Shown here in pieces: positions 1 to 9,081 of a DNA stretch of 64,000 nucleotides. The stretch is from Subtercola boreus (GTDB lineage: Bacteria; Actinomycetota; Actinomycetes; Actinomycetales; Microbacteriaceae), in contig NZ_NBXA01000007.1 in NCBI RefSeq assembly GCF_003399625.1, forward strand, positions 310,001 through 374,000, given 5' to 3'. Numbering within the stretch: position 1 is the first letter of the stretch; each line of letters starts with the position of its first letter. Under the pieces are notes generated by a model. The model was not told where the DNA came from. It saw nothing but the letters and a program-made list of their open reading frames with translations, and searched no databases. The translations under genes were made by a program, and so were the position numbers.

Positions 1-2
1 TC

Positions 3-257
3 CTGCACCTCCGCGTCGTCGTGCTGGCGAAGCTCCGCCGCGACGAGAAGTTCGCCCTGTCGTGGGACGACGAGGCGACGGGCCGGAGCCACACCATCTG
101 GCTGCATCCCGCCATCCCCCTGCAGTTCGTGCTCGACGCCTCGACGAACACCGGGCTCAACCGCCACTGGATCGAACAGCTCACGGCCGTCGCGAACAGC
201 GGGTCGGGGCTCCGTCTGCTTCCGGAGCCGCTCGCGGAGCCGGCCGCCATCGCCTGA
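3..257 (+). CDS. DUF7882 family small protein, 5' end missing
   Basis: Partial gene entering from the left edge. Reading the same frame upstream of the first GTG gives L-H-L-R-V-V-V-L-A-K-L-R-R with no stop, so the true start lies outside the window. The protein is clearly paralogous to the complete 102-residue protein at 41582-41890: both share LRVV-x-KLRR, the W-L/M-H-P-x-IPLQF block, LNR-x-WIE and a C-terminal LLPEP. I recall such short proteins as the DUF7882 family of Microbacteriaceae, sometimes mislabelled as DNA ligase. No catalytic motif is visible and function is unknown. Two copies in one 64 kb window is unusual. Confidence 0.75.
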   Translation: MHLRVVVLAKLRRDEKFALSWDDEATGRSHTIWLHPAIPLQFVLDASTNTGLNRHWIEQLTAVANSGSGLRLLPEPLAEPAAIA

Positions 258-297
258 AGCGCCTCCCGGCACCCGCGCCCTGCAGTCCTGGTGAACG

Positions 298-993
298 ATG
301 GCAGAGCCGAGGAGGAAGAGGCGACGCCGCAGTGAACCTGCCGGGCCGCGTCGGCGCGCCCTGAGATTCCCGGTCGATGCGGCCCTGGTCGAGCGTGCCG
401 TCGAGGAGGGCGTCTCCCTGTCGCGCACAGCCCTGACGATGGCCACGATGAACCACATCGTCGTCGGGGCGCTGAGGTCGGGCGATCCGTACGACCCGGA
501 ACAGATCGCCCGGTTCGTCGACGCAGAGCTCCGTGCCCTGGTGCTCGAACAGGCTTCCCTCGCAGCCCACATGCGGAGGCTGATGGCCGAGTTCCCGCCG
601 AGCTTCCGCAGGTCGACCACGATCAGCGACCACCACCTGCTGGTGCAGCGCCGGGTGGTCTACTCGGCCCTTTCCACAAAGCTCGACCGTCTGCGTCTCG
701 ACGGCGAGTTCGTGCCCGCCGCGGTCGACTCGTCGAGGCAGTGGGCGTGGTCGGAGCTCAGCCACGCGATCGAGGTGCGGTTGGATGCTGCGGGCGGGCT
801 CCCCGCGTCCGACCCCGGCTACGCGGCCCACCGCGAGGCGCGCATGCGTGCCGTGCGCGACGTGGACCTTGCCGAACTGGATGCCCGGCTGCCGAGGGCG
901 CTGTCGTCAAGGGGTACCGAGACCCCGGGCATCCGGAGCAGAGTGGGTCCACCACAGGGTGGAACATCCACCAGCGAAGGAGCAGGCACATGA
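298..993 (+). CDS. hypothetical protein, basic N-terminus, alpha-helical
   Basis: A 231-residue protein I do not recognise. It begins with an Arg/Lys-rich stretch (residues 4-22), followed by a mainly helical, charged region with several Leu/Ala heptads, and ends in a Gly/Ser/Thr-rich tail. No signal peptide or membrane segment is visible. Its stop overlaps the ATG of the next gene (ATGA), so the two are probably co-transcribed and translationally coupled. The final 30 or so residues are low complexity and overlap the region that supplies the next gene's ribosome binding site. Codon use matches the neighbours, so it is likely a real gene. The basic N-terminus could bind nucleic acid, but that is only a guess. 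Confidence 0.55.
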   Translation: MAEPRRKRRRRSEPAGPRRRALRFPVDAALVERAVEEGVSLSRTALTMATMNHIVVGALRSGDPYDPEQIARFVDAELRALVLEQASLAAHMRRLMAEFPPSFRRSTTISDHHLLVQRRVVYSALSTKLDRLRLDGEFVPAAVDSSRQWAWSELSHAIEVRLDAAGGLPASDPGYAAHREARMRAVRDVDLAELDARLPRALSSRGTETPGIRSRVGPPQGGTSTSEGAGT

Positions 994-1517
994 CTGACAC
1001 CACCACCTCTTCAGACACCTCCGATTCAGGCACCTCCGACGCGGGATCCGGCGTCGAGAAGGTCGCGAAGCTCATCGCGGGTTTCCGATTCGCCATGATG
1101 ACGACCCGGTCCGCCGATGGGAAGCTCGTCGCCCGGCCGCTGACCGTGCAGGACGTCGAATTCGACGGCGACCTCTGGTTCATCGTCGCCCGCGACTCTC
1201 ACGAGATCGCGGAGATCACCGCCGATTCCGTCGTGAATGTCTCGTTCAGCTCGAGTGACACCTGGGTGTCCCTCTCGGGCGTCGCCGAGCAGGTCGACGA
1301 CGATGCGAAGCTGAAGGAACTGTGGAACCCCGCTGTCGATGCGTGGTTCCCGAACGGTCCCGAAGACCCCAATGCGACGCTGGTCAAGGTCGTCAGCGAC
1401 AGCGCCGAGTACTGGGACACCCCGGGCGGCCGGGTCGCGACGGTCTTCAGTCTCCTGAAGTCGAGGATCACAGGCACGCCGTACGACGGCGGCGAGAACG
1501 AGAAGGTCGAGCTGTAA
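990..1517 (+). CDS. pyridoxamine 5'-phosphate oxidase-like flavin-binding protein
   Basis: A 175-residue split-barrel protein of the COG3871 'general stress protein 26' type. After a Ser/Thr/Asp-rich leader (residues 1-22) comes the FMN-binding split barrel, with the family-typical M-M-T-T-x-S-x-D-G-x-L-x-A-R-P-L block, the LWF(I/V) strand and a conserved W-x-P/x-W-F-P-x-G-x-x-D-P segment near residue 120. The chosen ATG has AAGGAG 7 bases upstream and overlaps the previous stop; longer in-frame extensions run through the previous gene. Members bind FMN or F420 and are often stress-induced. The substrate cannot be told from sequence. Confidence 0.85.
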   Translation: MTDTTTSSDTSDSGTSDAGSGVEKVAKLIAGFRFAMMTTRSADGKLVARPLTVQDVEFDGDLWFIVARDSHEIAEITADSVVNVSFSSSDTWVSLSGVAEQVDDDAKLKELWNPAVDAWFPNGPEDPNATLVKVVSDSAEYWDTPGGRVATVFSLLKSRITGTPYDGGENEKVEL

Positions 1518-1632
1518 GGCCGGAGCGCCGCGTCGCTCGGGGTCTCGTGCGGCTCCGTGAGACACTGGACGGATGCCGCGTAGAGCCCCGACCGATCGGT
1601 CACTGTCGGCGGCCGGGGCTAACGTGCGGCCT

Positions 1633-2826
1633 ATGAAGATCCTGCACACCTCCGACTGGCACATCGGGCGTACCTTCCACACGCATCCGACGCTCGAACA
1701 CTTCGAGATCGTGGCGGCCGCCATGGCCGGTGCCGTGCGGGAGCAGGGTGTCGATGTCGTTGTCGTCGCGGGTGATGTGTTCGACTCGGCGGTACCGTCA
1801 GCCGAGGCCTACGACGTTCTCAGCCGAACCCTCCGGGCCCTCCGGCAGACCGGTGCGACGGTGATCCTCAGCAGCGGCAACCACGACTCCGCCACGCGAC
1901 TCGGTTTCCAGGCCGAGTGGGCGGCGGAGGCAGGCGTGCACGTGCTCACCCGGCACGATCGCCTCGACGTTCCGGTGACGCTCGACGACGAAGCGGGGCC
2001 GGTGCACTTCTACGGCATCCCGTACCTCGAACCGAGCCTGATCCGCCACCACTATCCCGACGAGACGCTGCGTTCGCACCAGCAGGCGCTGGCCTTCGCG
2101 ATGGGGCGCATCCGCGACGACCTCGCGGTGCGGGGTGGCCGTTCGGTCGTGCTGTCGCACTGTTTCGCGGTGAACGTGGCGGAGGCTCCCTCGCTTTCGG
2201 TGCCCCCGGCCGCAGACGAGGGCGCCACCGATGTCGAACGCGACATCACCTCGGGTGGCCTCGACCTCGTCCCCCTCGCGGTCTTCGACGGGCCCGACTA
2301 CGTCGCGCTCGGCCACATCCACTCCCGCAAAACGCTCAGTGATCGGGTGCGGTACTCGGGTGCACCACTGCACTACTCGTTCAGCGAGGGTTCCCGGGTG
2401 CGCGGCGGCTGGCTGGTCGAACTGGATGCCGCAGGCCTCGCCTCGACGAGCTGGATCGACTTTCCCGTGCCGAGGCCCCTCCGGGAGATCACCGGCACGC
2501 TCAGCGACCTCCTCGACGACCCGTCCCTCGCGCCGTTCGAAGACCACTGGATCAAGGCGATCGTCACCGACCAGGCCCGACCGCTCGACGGGATGCGCAA
2601 GCTGCAGCAGCGGTTCGCCCACTGTGTGGCGCTCGAGTACCGGCCCTCCGTCGTCAACGACCCGGGGCTGCAGACCTACGCCGAACGTCTCACCCAGAAG
2701 ACCGACCAGCAGATCGTCTCGGGCTTCGTGGAGTTCGTGCGGAACGGTTCCGGGCCGAGCGAGTTCGAGACCCGCCTGGTCAGCGAGACGCTGGGCGCGA
2801 TCGATGCCGGGCTGGCGCTGAAATGA
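1633..2826 (+). CDS. sbcD: exonuclease SbcD (Mre11-like nuclease subunit)
   Basis: 397-residue calcineurin-like phosphoesterase subunit of the SbcCD double-strand nuclease, which opens DNA hairpins and trims blocked ends. Metal-binding motifs are in the expected order: H-T-S-D-W-H-I-G near residue 5, G-D-V-F-D near residue 50, S-G-N-H-D near 80, and G-H-I-H near 230. The start is the ATG whose product begins MKILHTSDWH; the upstream in-frame ATG adds 20 arginine-rich residues that do not fit the family. It sits 31 bases before sbcC in the same direction, the usual pair arrangement. Confidence 0.95.
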   Translation: MKILHTSDWHIGRTFHTHPTLEHFEIVAAAMAGAVREQGVDVVVVAGDVFDSAVPSAEAYDVLSRTLRALRQTGATVILSSGNHDSATRLGFQAEWAAEAGVHVLTRHDRLDVPVTLDDEAGPVHFYGIPYLEPSLIRHHYPDETLRSHQQALAFAMGRIRDDLAVRGGRSVVLSHCFAVNVAEAPSLSVPPAADEGATDVERDITSGGLDLVPLAVFDGPDYVALGHIHSRKTLSDRVRYSGAPLHYSFSEGSRVRGGWLVELDAAGLASTSWIDFPVPRPLREITGTLSDLLDDPSLAPFEDHWIKAIVTDQARPLDGMRKLQQRFAHCVALEYRPSVVNDPGLQTYAERLTQKTDQQIVSGFVEFVRNGSGPSEFETRLVSETLGAIDAGLALK

Positions 2827-2857
2827 GAGAGGTGCCGCAGCGCAGAGAGGTGCAGCA

Positions 2858-5800
2858 GTGAAGATCACGCACCTCCGCCTCGCCGGCTTCGGGCCCTACC
2901 GCGACGAGCAGAACGTCGACTTCGAACAGTTCGACGACGACGGCATCTTCCTCATCACCGGCAAAACCGGCGCCGGCAAGTCGAGCATCCTCGACGCCAT
3001 CTGCTTCGCGCTCTACGCTTCGGTCCCCCGGTACGACGGGCGTGAGTCGCAGCTGCGGAGCGATCATGCGGGCCCCGCAGATCCGACCTTCGTCGAGCTC
3101 GAATTCAGCATCGGCGGCTCCGACTACCGTCTCTTCAGAAGCCCCGAGTACAAGCGGCCGAAGCGTCGGGGCGACGGGTTCACAACGGCGGCGCCCGAGG
3201 CGCGGCTCTTCGTGCGGGAGGAGGGCGTGAGGCACGAAGGCGCGGCGGGGGAGCCGGCCGGCGACTCCGACTGGCGCGGCATCGCGGCGAAGCCCGTTGA
3301 CGTGGGGCGCTACCTGAGCGAGATCCTTCCGCTCCGGGTCGACCAGTTCCTGCAGGTGATCCTGCTCGCGCAGAACCGGTTCCAGCAGTTCCTGCTCGCG
3401 AAGACCGACGAGCGGCGTGCGCTTCTCCGCACGCTCTTCGGAACCGCCCGATTCGAGGCCTTCGAGAAAGCGCTGGCAGACCAGAGCCGCGCGTTGACGT
3501 CGCAGGTCGCGGATGCCCGGCAGAGCATCCACCTGCGGGCGACGCAGGCGGCAGGCATCGCCCGATCGGTGACCGAGAGCAGTGCAGTAGGCGGCAGCGC
3601 AGAAGGCAGCAGCGCAGTAGGCAGCAGTGCAGTAGGCGGCAGTGCAGAAGGCGGCAGCGCAGTAGGCAGCGCTGACGAAGACCGGGGGATCGTGCCGGTC
3701 GATCCGGGGCTCGGGTGGTTCGGTGCCCTGCTCGCAGACGTCGAGGCGGCGCGCGACGAGGCCGACCGGCGTGCCGAGGTCGCCCGTGCCGCTTTCGAAC
3801 AGGCCGACAGCGCCCACACCGTGCAGCTCGAAGTCCTGCGGCGCCAGACGAAGCGCGATGCCGCCGCGGCCACGTTGGCCACCCTGCTCGAGGCGACTCC
3901 GGCGATCGAGGGCCTCCGCTCCCGCATCGAGCGAGCGAACCGTGCCGCCCAGGTGTGGCCGCAGATCGAGGCGCGTCGCGGGGCGGAGGAGTCCCTCGCC
4001 GAAGCGCTGGCCGCGGAGGCCGACGCCCGAGAGCGGTGGGAACCCTACGGGGACGAGGCCCCCACCACCGCGACGACTCTCCGGGAGACGGTCGAGCAAC
4101 TCGTCGCCCAGCGCGGGATGCTCGATGGAGCACTGGAGGACGAGAAGCGGTTGCAGCGACTCCAGACGGAGCTCGCCGCGCATTCGGCGAGACGAGCGGC
4201 CGTGGCAGCCGATCTCAGCACGGTCGAGGCCGGGCTGGCCGACGTTCCCGCTGTGCTGTCCGAGCTCGAAGAGACGCTCTCCACGGCGAAGCTGGAAGCA
4301 GCCCGGCTGCCCGGCCTGCGGATTGAGCAGGGAGACATTCGCGACGCCCTGTCGGCGGCCCGCCGGGCAGATGCATCGGGAGCTGCCCTGACGGAAGCGC
4401 TGCTCGCACAGAAGGCGGCGAGCACGGCCCACCTCGAGGCGGCCCGGCTCGTCGACACCCTCCTGGCCCGGCGTCTGGCTGGCCACGCCTACGAGCTCGC
4501 GGCCGAGCTGGCCGAGGGTGTGCCGTGTTCCGTCTGCGGCTCGACCGAGCATCCTGAACCCGCACGGAGTGACGCGAAGCCGGTAACCGAGGGCGACACG
4601 GATCGCGCGCAAGAGCACCGAGCCGTCTGCCAGGCAGCGCTCGCAGAAGCGGACGAACAGGTCGGCGCCCTCGGCCGGGCCCTGGCCGACGAACGGGCTG
4701 CGGCGCGTGGCAGAACCTCGGCCGAACTCCAGGCCGAACTCGATGTCGCTGGCGAGCGGGCGGCCGTCGCCGAACGAGCCGAGGTGCAGGTCGCCGAACT
4801 CACCATCCGGCGCGAAGAGATCCTGAGTCAGCGTGAGACCGCCGAGATGTCACTCCGGACCCTTCGCGACGAGGTGGCGGATGCCCAGCTCGCCTTCACC
4901 GCTGCGGAGACGAGCCACGCCCTCATCTCGCTCCGGGTGTTGGAGGTGCGCGGCGGCTTCGACTCTGTGGCTGACCGCGCCCGCGAGATCGAGGCTCGGC
5001 TCGCAGCCGCCCGTGCCCTGGAGGACGCGCTCACCGCGACGGCGACCCAACTCGAACGTCGGAGTCGCGCCGTCGCTGCCGAAGCCCGGCAGCTCGCCGA
5101 GCTGGGCTTCGCCGACAGCGCCGCCGCCGACGGCGCGCGGCTCACCCCGCCGAAGCTCTCCGCTGAGGAGCTGCGGGTGCGGAACCACGCCGACGGTGTC
5201 GCGGCGGCCACGGCCCTGCTCGCCGATCCGGATCTCGTCGGCCTGCCGGCGGCGCCGGTCGAGACCTCGCTCACCGCTGAAGCGCGCACAGCAGCGGCTG
5301 CTTCTCGCGCGGAGTTCGATGCGGTGCGCAGCACTCTCGCTGCCGACTACCGTCAACTCGAGGGGCTCGTGAAAGAGGTGAAGACGCTCTTCGAGGCCTC
5401 CGCCGGCCTCATCGAGGAGCAGGCCCGGGTGCGCGAGCTCGCGGAACTCGTTGCCGGTGGCGGGTCGAACACCAAACGTATGCGCCTCGAGACATATGTT
5501 CTCGCGGCGGAGCTCGAGCAGATCATCCAGGCGGCCAATGCTCGGCTCACGACGATGACGGGCAGCCGGTACTCCCTCGAACTCGATGACTCACTGCAGT
5601 ATCGCAACGTCGAGGCGGGACTCGGGCTGAGCATCCGCGACGAGCACACCGGCAGAGCAAGGCCGACGCACTCGCTCTCCGGGGGTGAGACGTTCCTGGC
5701 GTCGCTGGCGCTGGCTCTCGGGCTCGCCGAAGTGGTGTCGAACCAGACCGGCGGCATCTCGCTCGACACCCTCTTCGTCGACGAGGGCTTCGGCACATTG

Positions 5801-5977
5801 GATGCGGAGACCCTCGAGATCGCCATGAGCACGCTCGACAGCCTGCGCACCGGCGGGCGCACCATCGGCCTCATCAGCCACGTCGAGTCGATGAAGGAAC
5901 AGATCTCTGCCAAACTCCGCATCACCGTCACCGATGCCGGATACAGCGAGATCGAGGAGGTACGGGAACGTGTCTGA
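2858..5977 (+). CDS. sbcC: exonuclease SbcC (Rad50-like ATPase subunit)
   Basis: 1039-residue SMC/Rad50-type ATPase, partner of SbcD. It shows an N-terminal Walker A (GKTGAGKSS, residues 35-43), long Ala/Glu/Arg coiled-coil arms, a zinc hook C-S-V-C-G near residue 550, the ABC signature L-S-G-G-E-T-F near 944 and a Walker B L-F-V-D-E-G-F-G-T-L-D near 970. An unusual Ser/Gly/Ala-rich insert (about residues 241-270) is coded by six 15-bp tandem repeats in the first coiled-coil arm. The start has a nearby purine-rich site (AGAGAGGTGCAGCAG). Its stop overlaps the next GTG start. Confidence 0.95.
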   Translation: MKITHLRLAGFGPYRDEQNVDFEQFDDDGIFLITGKTGAGKSSILDAICFALYASVPRYDGRESQLRSDHAGPADPTFVELEFSIGGSDYRLFRSPEYKRPKRRGDGFTTAAPEARLFVREEGVRHEGAAGEPAGDSDWRGIAAKPVDVGRYLSEILPLRVDQFLQVILLAQNRFQQFLLAKTDERRALLRTLFGTARFEAFEKALADQSRALTSQVADARQSIHLRATQAAGIARSVTESSAVGGSAEGSSAVGSSAVGGSAEGGSAVGSADEDRGIVPVDPGLGWFGALLADVEAARDEADRRAEVARAAFEQADSAHTVQLEVLRRQTKRDAAAATLATLLEATPAIEGLRSRIERANRAAQVWPQIEARRGAEESLAEALAAEADARERWEPYGDEAPTTATTLRETVEQLVAQRGMLDGALEDEKRLQRLQTELAAHSARRAAVAADLSTVEAGLADVPAVLSELEETLSTAKLEAARLPGLRIEQGDIRDALSAARRADASGAALTEALLAQKAASTAHLEAARLVDTLLARRLAGHAYELAAELAEGVPCSVCGSTEHPEPARSDAKPVTEGDTDRAQEHRAVCQAALAEADEQVGALGRALADERAAARGRTSAELQAELDVAGERAAVAERAEVQVAELTIRREEILSQRETAEMSLRTLRDEVADAQLAFTAAETSHALISLRVLEVRGGFDSVADRAREIEARLAAARALEDALTATATQLERRSRAVAAEARQLAELGFADSAAADGARLTPPKLSAEELRVRNHADGVAAATALLADPDLVGLPAAPVETSLTAEARTAAAASRAEFDAVRSTLAADYRQLEGLVKEVKTLFEASAGLIEEQARVRELAELVAGGGSNTKRMRLETYVLAAELEQIIQAANARLTTMTGSRYSLELDDSLQYRNVEAGLGLSIRDEHTGRARPTHSLSGGETFLASLALALGLAEVVSNQTGGISLDTLFVDEGFGTLDAETLEIAMSTLDSLRTGGRTIGLISHVESMKEQISAKLRITVTDAGYSEIEEVRERV
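3578..3667 (+). repeat. six tandem 15-bp units inside sbcC
   Basis: Units of the form (A/G)GCAG(T/C)GCAG(T/A)AGGC are repeated six times in frame and translate to (S/G)-S-A-(V/E)-G. The reading frame is preserved and the insert lies in the coiled-coil arm, where length change should be tolerated. Confidence 0.9.
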
Positions 5978-7376
5978 ACCGGGCCCGCTCACTGCTGCTG
6001 TCACGCGACTCCGAACAGACGGGGTGGCCGTCGTGCTGACAGGCGCGGCCGAAACGCTGGCCTACGCCCGCGACAGGTCTGGCCACGACCCCGGCGATGT
6101 CACCTTCGCCGTCGTCGTTGCAGAGAGCGTCTCCGACGTGCAGCTGGTGTGCCGGGCCGCCTCCGAGTTCGGGGTGCCGGTCATCGCGCGCGGCGCCGGC
6201 ACGGGATACGCCGGCGGAGCCGCCGCGACCGAGGGGGCGATCATCCTGTCGCTCGAGAGGCTGACCGCGATCACGCAGATCGACCCGGAGAGCGGGCTCT
6301 GCGTTGTCGAGCCGGGGGTCATCACGGCGCACGTGTCCGCGGCCGCGCGGGCAGTCGGGCTACGCTACGCACCGGATCCGGCCAGCGCAGCCCTCTCCAC
6401 GATCGGAGGCAACATCGCCACCAACGCCGGGGGGCTCTGCTGTGTGAAGTACGGCGTCACCCGCGACTCGGTTCTCGCGCTCGACGTGGTGCTCGCCGGA
6501 GGTGAGCTGATCCACACCGGCCACCGCTCGATCAAGGGTGTCAGCGGATACGACCTGACCGCGTTGTTCGTCGGATCGGAGGGGACGCTCGGCATCGTCG
6601 TCGGCGCGACCCTCCGGCTGCTCCCGGTGCCGCTCGGCGCGGTGCACACGATCGCTGCGTTCTTCGAGACTGTCGAACAGGCGACGGCGGCCAGCGTCGG
6701 ACTCTTCGCCTCGGGGGTGCGGCCGAGCATGCTCGAGCTCATCGATGGGGTTCACCTGTCACGCATCGACGAATGGCGGGGGAGCAGTTTCCGCCGTAGA
6801 GGCGCGGGGCTGCTGCTGGTGCAGACCGATGGATTGGCCGGGTCGGCCGAAGCCGCTCTGCTCCGCGAGGTGTTGGAGGGCTTCGGCGGCGAGACCGAGG
6901 TCACCGACGATCCCCGGCGCACCGAGGAGCTGCTCGACATTCGTCGCTGGACCTCGCAGGACCAGGCGCCCCGCCCCGAGGTCACCCTCAATGAGGATTT
7001 CGCGGTGCCGCGCCACCGGTTGGTCGAGATGGTGCGCCTCATCGAGTCGACGAGCGCACGGTTCGGCGTTGTCATCACGATCCTCGCGCACATCGGCGAC
7101 GGCAACATCCACGCCAACCTGCGCATCCCGAACTCGGAGATCGGGCCGGACGGGGCGTTGCCCGAGAAGGCCTGGCTCGCTGCCGATGCCATGATCGCCG
7201 GCGTGCTCGAACTCGGCGGAACCATCAGCGGTGAGCACGGGATCGGGATGCTCAAACGGCGCTGGCTCCGCGCCGAGCTCGGTGACGTGCAGTACGAACT
7301 CCAGCGTTCGCTGAAGACCCTGTTCGACCCGCAGAACCTCCTGAACCCGGGCAAGGTGTTCCTGCCCGGGCCGTAG
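5970..7376 (+). CDS. FAD-binding oxidase, D-lactate dehydrogenase / GlcD family
   Basis: 468-residue flavoprotein of the glycolate oxidase subunit GlcD / D-lactate dehydrogenase group (FAD_binding_4 plus FAD-oxidase C-terminal domain). It has the PP-loop block V-I-A-R-G-A-G-T-G-Y-A-G-G-A near residue 70, the I-G-G-N-I-A-T-N-A-G-G-L flavin loop near 140, V-G-S-E-G-T-L-G-I near 200 and the C-terminal metal/substrate residues in H-I-G-D-G-N-I-H and S-G-E-H-G-I-G. It would oxidise a 2-hydroxyacid to the 2-oxoacid. The GTG start is preferred: GAGGAGG lies 8-9 bases upstream and it overlaps the sbcC stop. An upstream ATG at 5934 lies inside sbcC. Confidence 0.88.
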   Translation: MSEPGPLTAAVTRLRTDGVAVVLTGAAETLAYARDRSGHDPGDVTFAVVVAESVSDVQLVCRAASEFGVPVIARGAGTGYAGGAAATEGAIILSLERLTAITQIDPESGLCVVEPGVITAHVSAAARAVGLRYAPDPASAALSTIGGNIATNAGGLCCVKYGVTRDSVLALDVVLAGGELIHTGHRSIKGVSGYDLTALFVGSEGTLGIVVGATLRLLPVPLGAVHTIAAFFETVEQATAASVGLFASGVRPSMLELIDGVHLSRIDEWRGSSFRRRGAGLLLVQTDGLAGSAEAALLREVLEGFGGETEVTDDPRRTEELLDIRRWTSQDQAPRPEVTLNEDFAVPRHRLVEMVRLIESTSARFGVVITILAHIGDGNIHANLRIPNSEIGPDGALPEKAWLAADAMIAGVLELGGTISGEHGIGMLKRRWLRAELGDVQYELQRSLKTLFDPQNLLNPGKVFLPGP

Positions 7377-7505
7377 CATCACGGGCCTCGGCAGCGCAAC
7401 CGGCGGCGTCGGTTTGTGCACGCCACAGTGGGCAGGCAGGATGAGCAGAACGGAGTACGGGCATCGTGACCGCCCGCACATCCGACCGGGACCGGGGGCT
7501 GCTGG

Positions 7506-8471
7506 ATGCAGGACGATACGCTTCTCGCGGTGATCTACCGCGGCCGCCCGGCCACGGTCGCTGAACTCGCCGCACTGTCCCATCTGCCGGAAGGCGAGGC
7601 TCGGGCAGCCGTCGCCGACCTCCGGGCCCGCGGACTGCTGAGCGGTGAGGGCGACGGACTCGTCTACTCCCATCCCGCACTCTGGGCGGCCCAGGTCGTC
7701 GCGGAGCGCTCGGCAGAGCTCCGTCGGAGTTCACGCGAGACATTGTCGGAACTGGAGCGGATCGTCGCCGAACTGCCCGGGATGCTCCGGCACTGGTCGG
7801 TGGGGGAGACATCCACCGACCAGGTGCCAGTGATCACCCGGCATGGCCGTTACGCCAGCGAGGATGTCTGGTACGACATCGCTCGTCCCAGCAGCGGCAC
7901 CCTGAACGGTGTGCTGCCGGACGTCGACCAGTTCGAGTTGAGTGAACCGCATCGCGCTGAGCGCTTCGGCCGGGCATTGGCGGCGAAGGATTCCGTGCGG
8001 GTCATCATGCCGACGCGGGCGGCCGACGATCCACTGGTGCTGCAGCGGATGACGCACTACCGTCCCGCCGGCGTCGAGTTTCGCCTGCTGGATGCCCCCG
8101 CCAGCTGGTTCTGGGTGGATGGGGACCACGTCGGGGTTCCGTTCGCGTGGGGTGAGGGGCGCCCCACGGGCGCCATCGGGGTGCGGAATTCCGCCTTAGC
8201 GTCACTCGCTTTGGCCTACTTCGAAGTGCTGTGGCAACAGGCCGAACCGGCCGAACGGGAGGATGCGGCCTGGAGCCCGCTGCTGCGGCTGATGCGGCAG
8301 GGAATCACGCTCGACACCGCTTCACGCCGGGTGGGCATCAACCCCCGGACCGGTCGACGCCGGATCGCCGCAGCGATGGATCACTACGGTGTGTCCACGC
8401 TGTTCGCCCTCGGTGTGGCCTGGGCCGCGGACCCGCAGACGACGGCCGGCGGGCCGGGCCTCCAGTCCTGA
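7506..8471 (+). CDS. two-domain HTH transcriptional regulator (TrmB/LuxR-like)
   Basis: 321-residue putative regulator. The N-terminal 70 residues form a winged HTH of TrmB type (A-T-V-A-E-L-A-A-L-S-H-L-P then R-A-R-G-L-L), followed by a helical linker, a middle region of possible ligand-binding type (residues 100-250), and a C-terminal LuxR-like HTH (G-I-T-L-D-T-A-S-R-R-V-G-I-N-P-R-T-G-R-R-R-I). This architecture is common in actinobacteria and the ligand is usually unknown. The ATG has a GGGGG run 8 bases upstream. It follows the FAD oxidase after 129 bp, so it may or may not regulate it. Confidence 0.75.
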   Translation: MQDDTLLAVIYRGRPATVAELAALSHLPEGEARAAVADLRARGLLSGEGDGLVYSHPALWAAQVVAERSAELRRSSRETLSELERIVAELPGMLRHWSVGETSTDQVPVITRHGRYASEDVWYDIARPSSGTLNGVLPDVDQFELSEPHRAERFGRALAAKDSVRVIMPTRAADDPLVLQRMTHYRPAGVEFRLLDAPASWFWVDGDHVGVPFAWGEGRPTGAIGVRNSALASLALAYFEVLWQQAEPAEREDAAWSPLLRLMRQGITLDTASRRVGINPRTGRRRIAAAMDHYGVSTLFALGVAWAADPQTTAGGPGLQS

Positions 8472-8487
8472 GCGTTCCGGGTGGGGC

Positions 8488-8844
8488 TCAGCGGCGGCCG
8501 AGACGCCGTTCTCCGCCGGAGCCGGTCTGGTAGGTCAGGCCGTAGTGCGCGAAGAGAGCGGGTTCCTCGGCGGCTTCGAGCTCGCCGTCGGTGGCGATGG
8601 AGGGTGCATCCTTGATGAGCTTCTTCGGAAACATCACCTTGAGGTACTTGGGAGCGACAACCGCGCCCGCGAGGGGTGCGAAGACGAGCTTCTGCCCGCT
8701 GAGGATGCCGACGTGCACAGTAGCGAACGTCGGAACGCCAGCGGCAGTGTCGAAGTAGATGCTCTCCAGCGACCCGACCTTGTCGCCGGCCTCATCGACA
8801 ACCGGCTGGCCGATCCAGTCGCGAAGGTTCTCTGCCTCGAACAT
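8488..8844 (-). CDS. PRC-barrel domain protein
   Basis: 118-residue protein with an N-terminal PRC-barrel (residues 3-75): L-x-D-W-I-G-Q-P-V-V-D-E-x-G-D-K-V-G-S-L-E-S-I-Y-F-D and a second strand set ending in V-A-P-K-Y-L-K-V. PRC-barrels act in RNA processing (RimM) and photosynthetic reaction centres; small free-standing forms are common in actinobacteria and poorly characterised. The ATG has GGAGAG about 10 bases upstream. The C-terminal 40 residues are charged and probably disordered. It converges with the upstream regulator gene, 16 bp away. Confidence 0.85.
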   Translation of the reverse strand: MFEAENLRDWIGQPVVDEAGDKVGSLESIYFDTAAGVPTFATVHVGILSGQKLVFAPLAGAVVAPKYLKVMFPKKLIKDAPSIATDGELEAAEEPALFAHYGLTYQTGSGGERRLGRR

Positions 8845-9081
8845 CTCGACCCGCTCTCCTGCCAGCGCACGCCAGCGTCTCCGGTCAACGTTACTGGTTC
8901 CCGGTGGTCGCCGCGGTCAGCCGTGCTGCTGTCGCGCTGCTGCTGTGGCTGCCGCGCCCGTCGGGCTTGCCGTCGGATGGACGGGTTCTGGATGCGCGTG
9001 GCTGGATCGGTGGTGCGCGATGGTCGGCGACGATACGACGCATGGGTGGTCGGCTGTGATGGCCGGGTTCAGGGCGTCGTT
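8845..9081. other. 237-bp intergenic region without a recognised gene
   Basis: The stretch lies between the start of the PRC-barrel gene and the stop of the DUF222-HNH gene. It holds a Ser/Leu-like CTGCTG-rich patch near 8920-8950 and G/T-rich sequence near 9020-9060. I see no convincing open frame, strong hairpin or tRNA. Confidence 0.4.

Noticed and set aside
2780-4618. 612-residue minus-strand frame opposite sbcC
   Set aside because: Shadow of the sbcC coding region. It includes the reverse of the 15-bp repeats as a Cys/Ala/Tyr-rich run and has no ribosome binding site.
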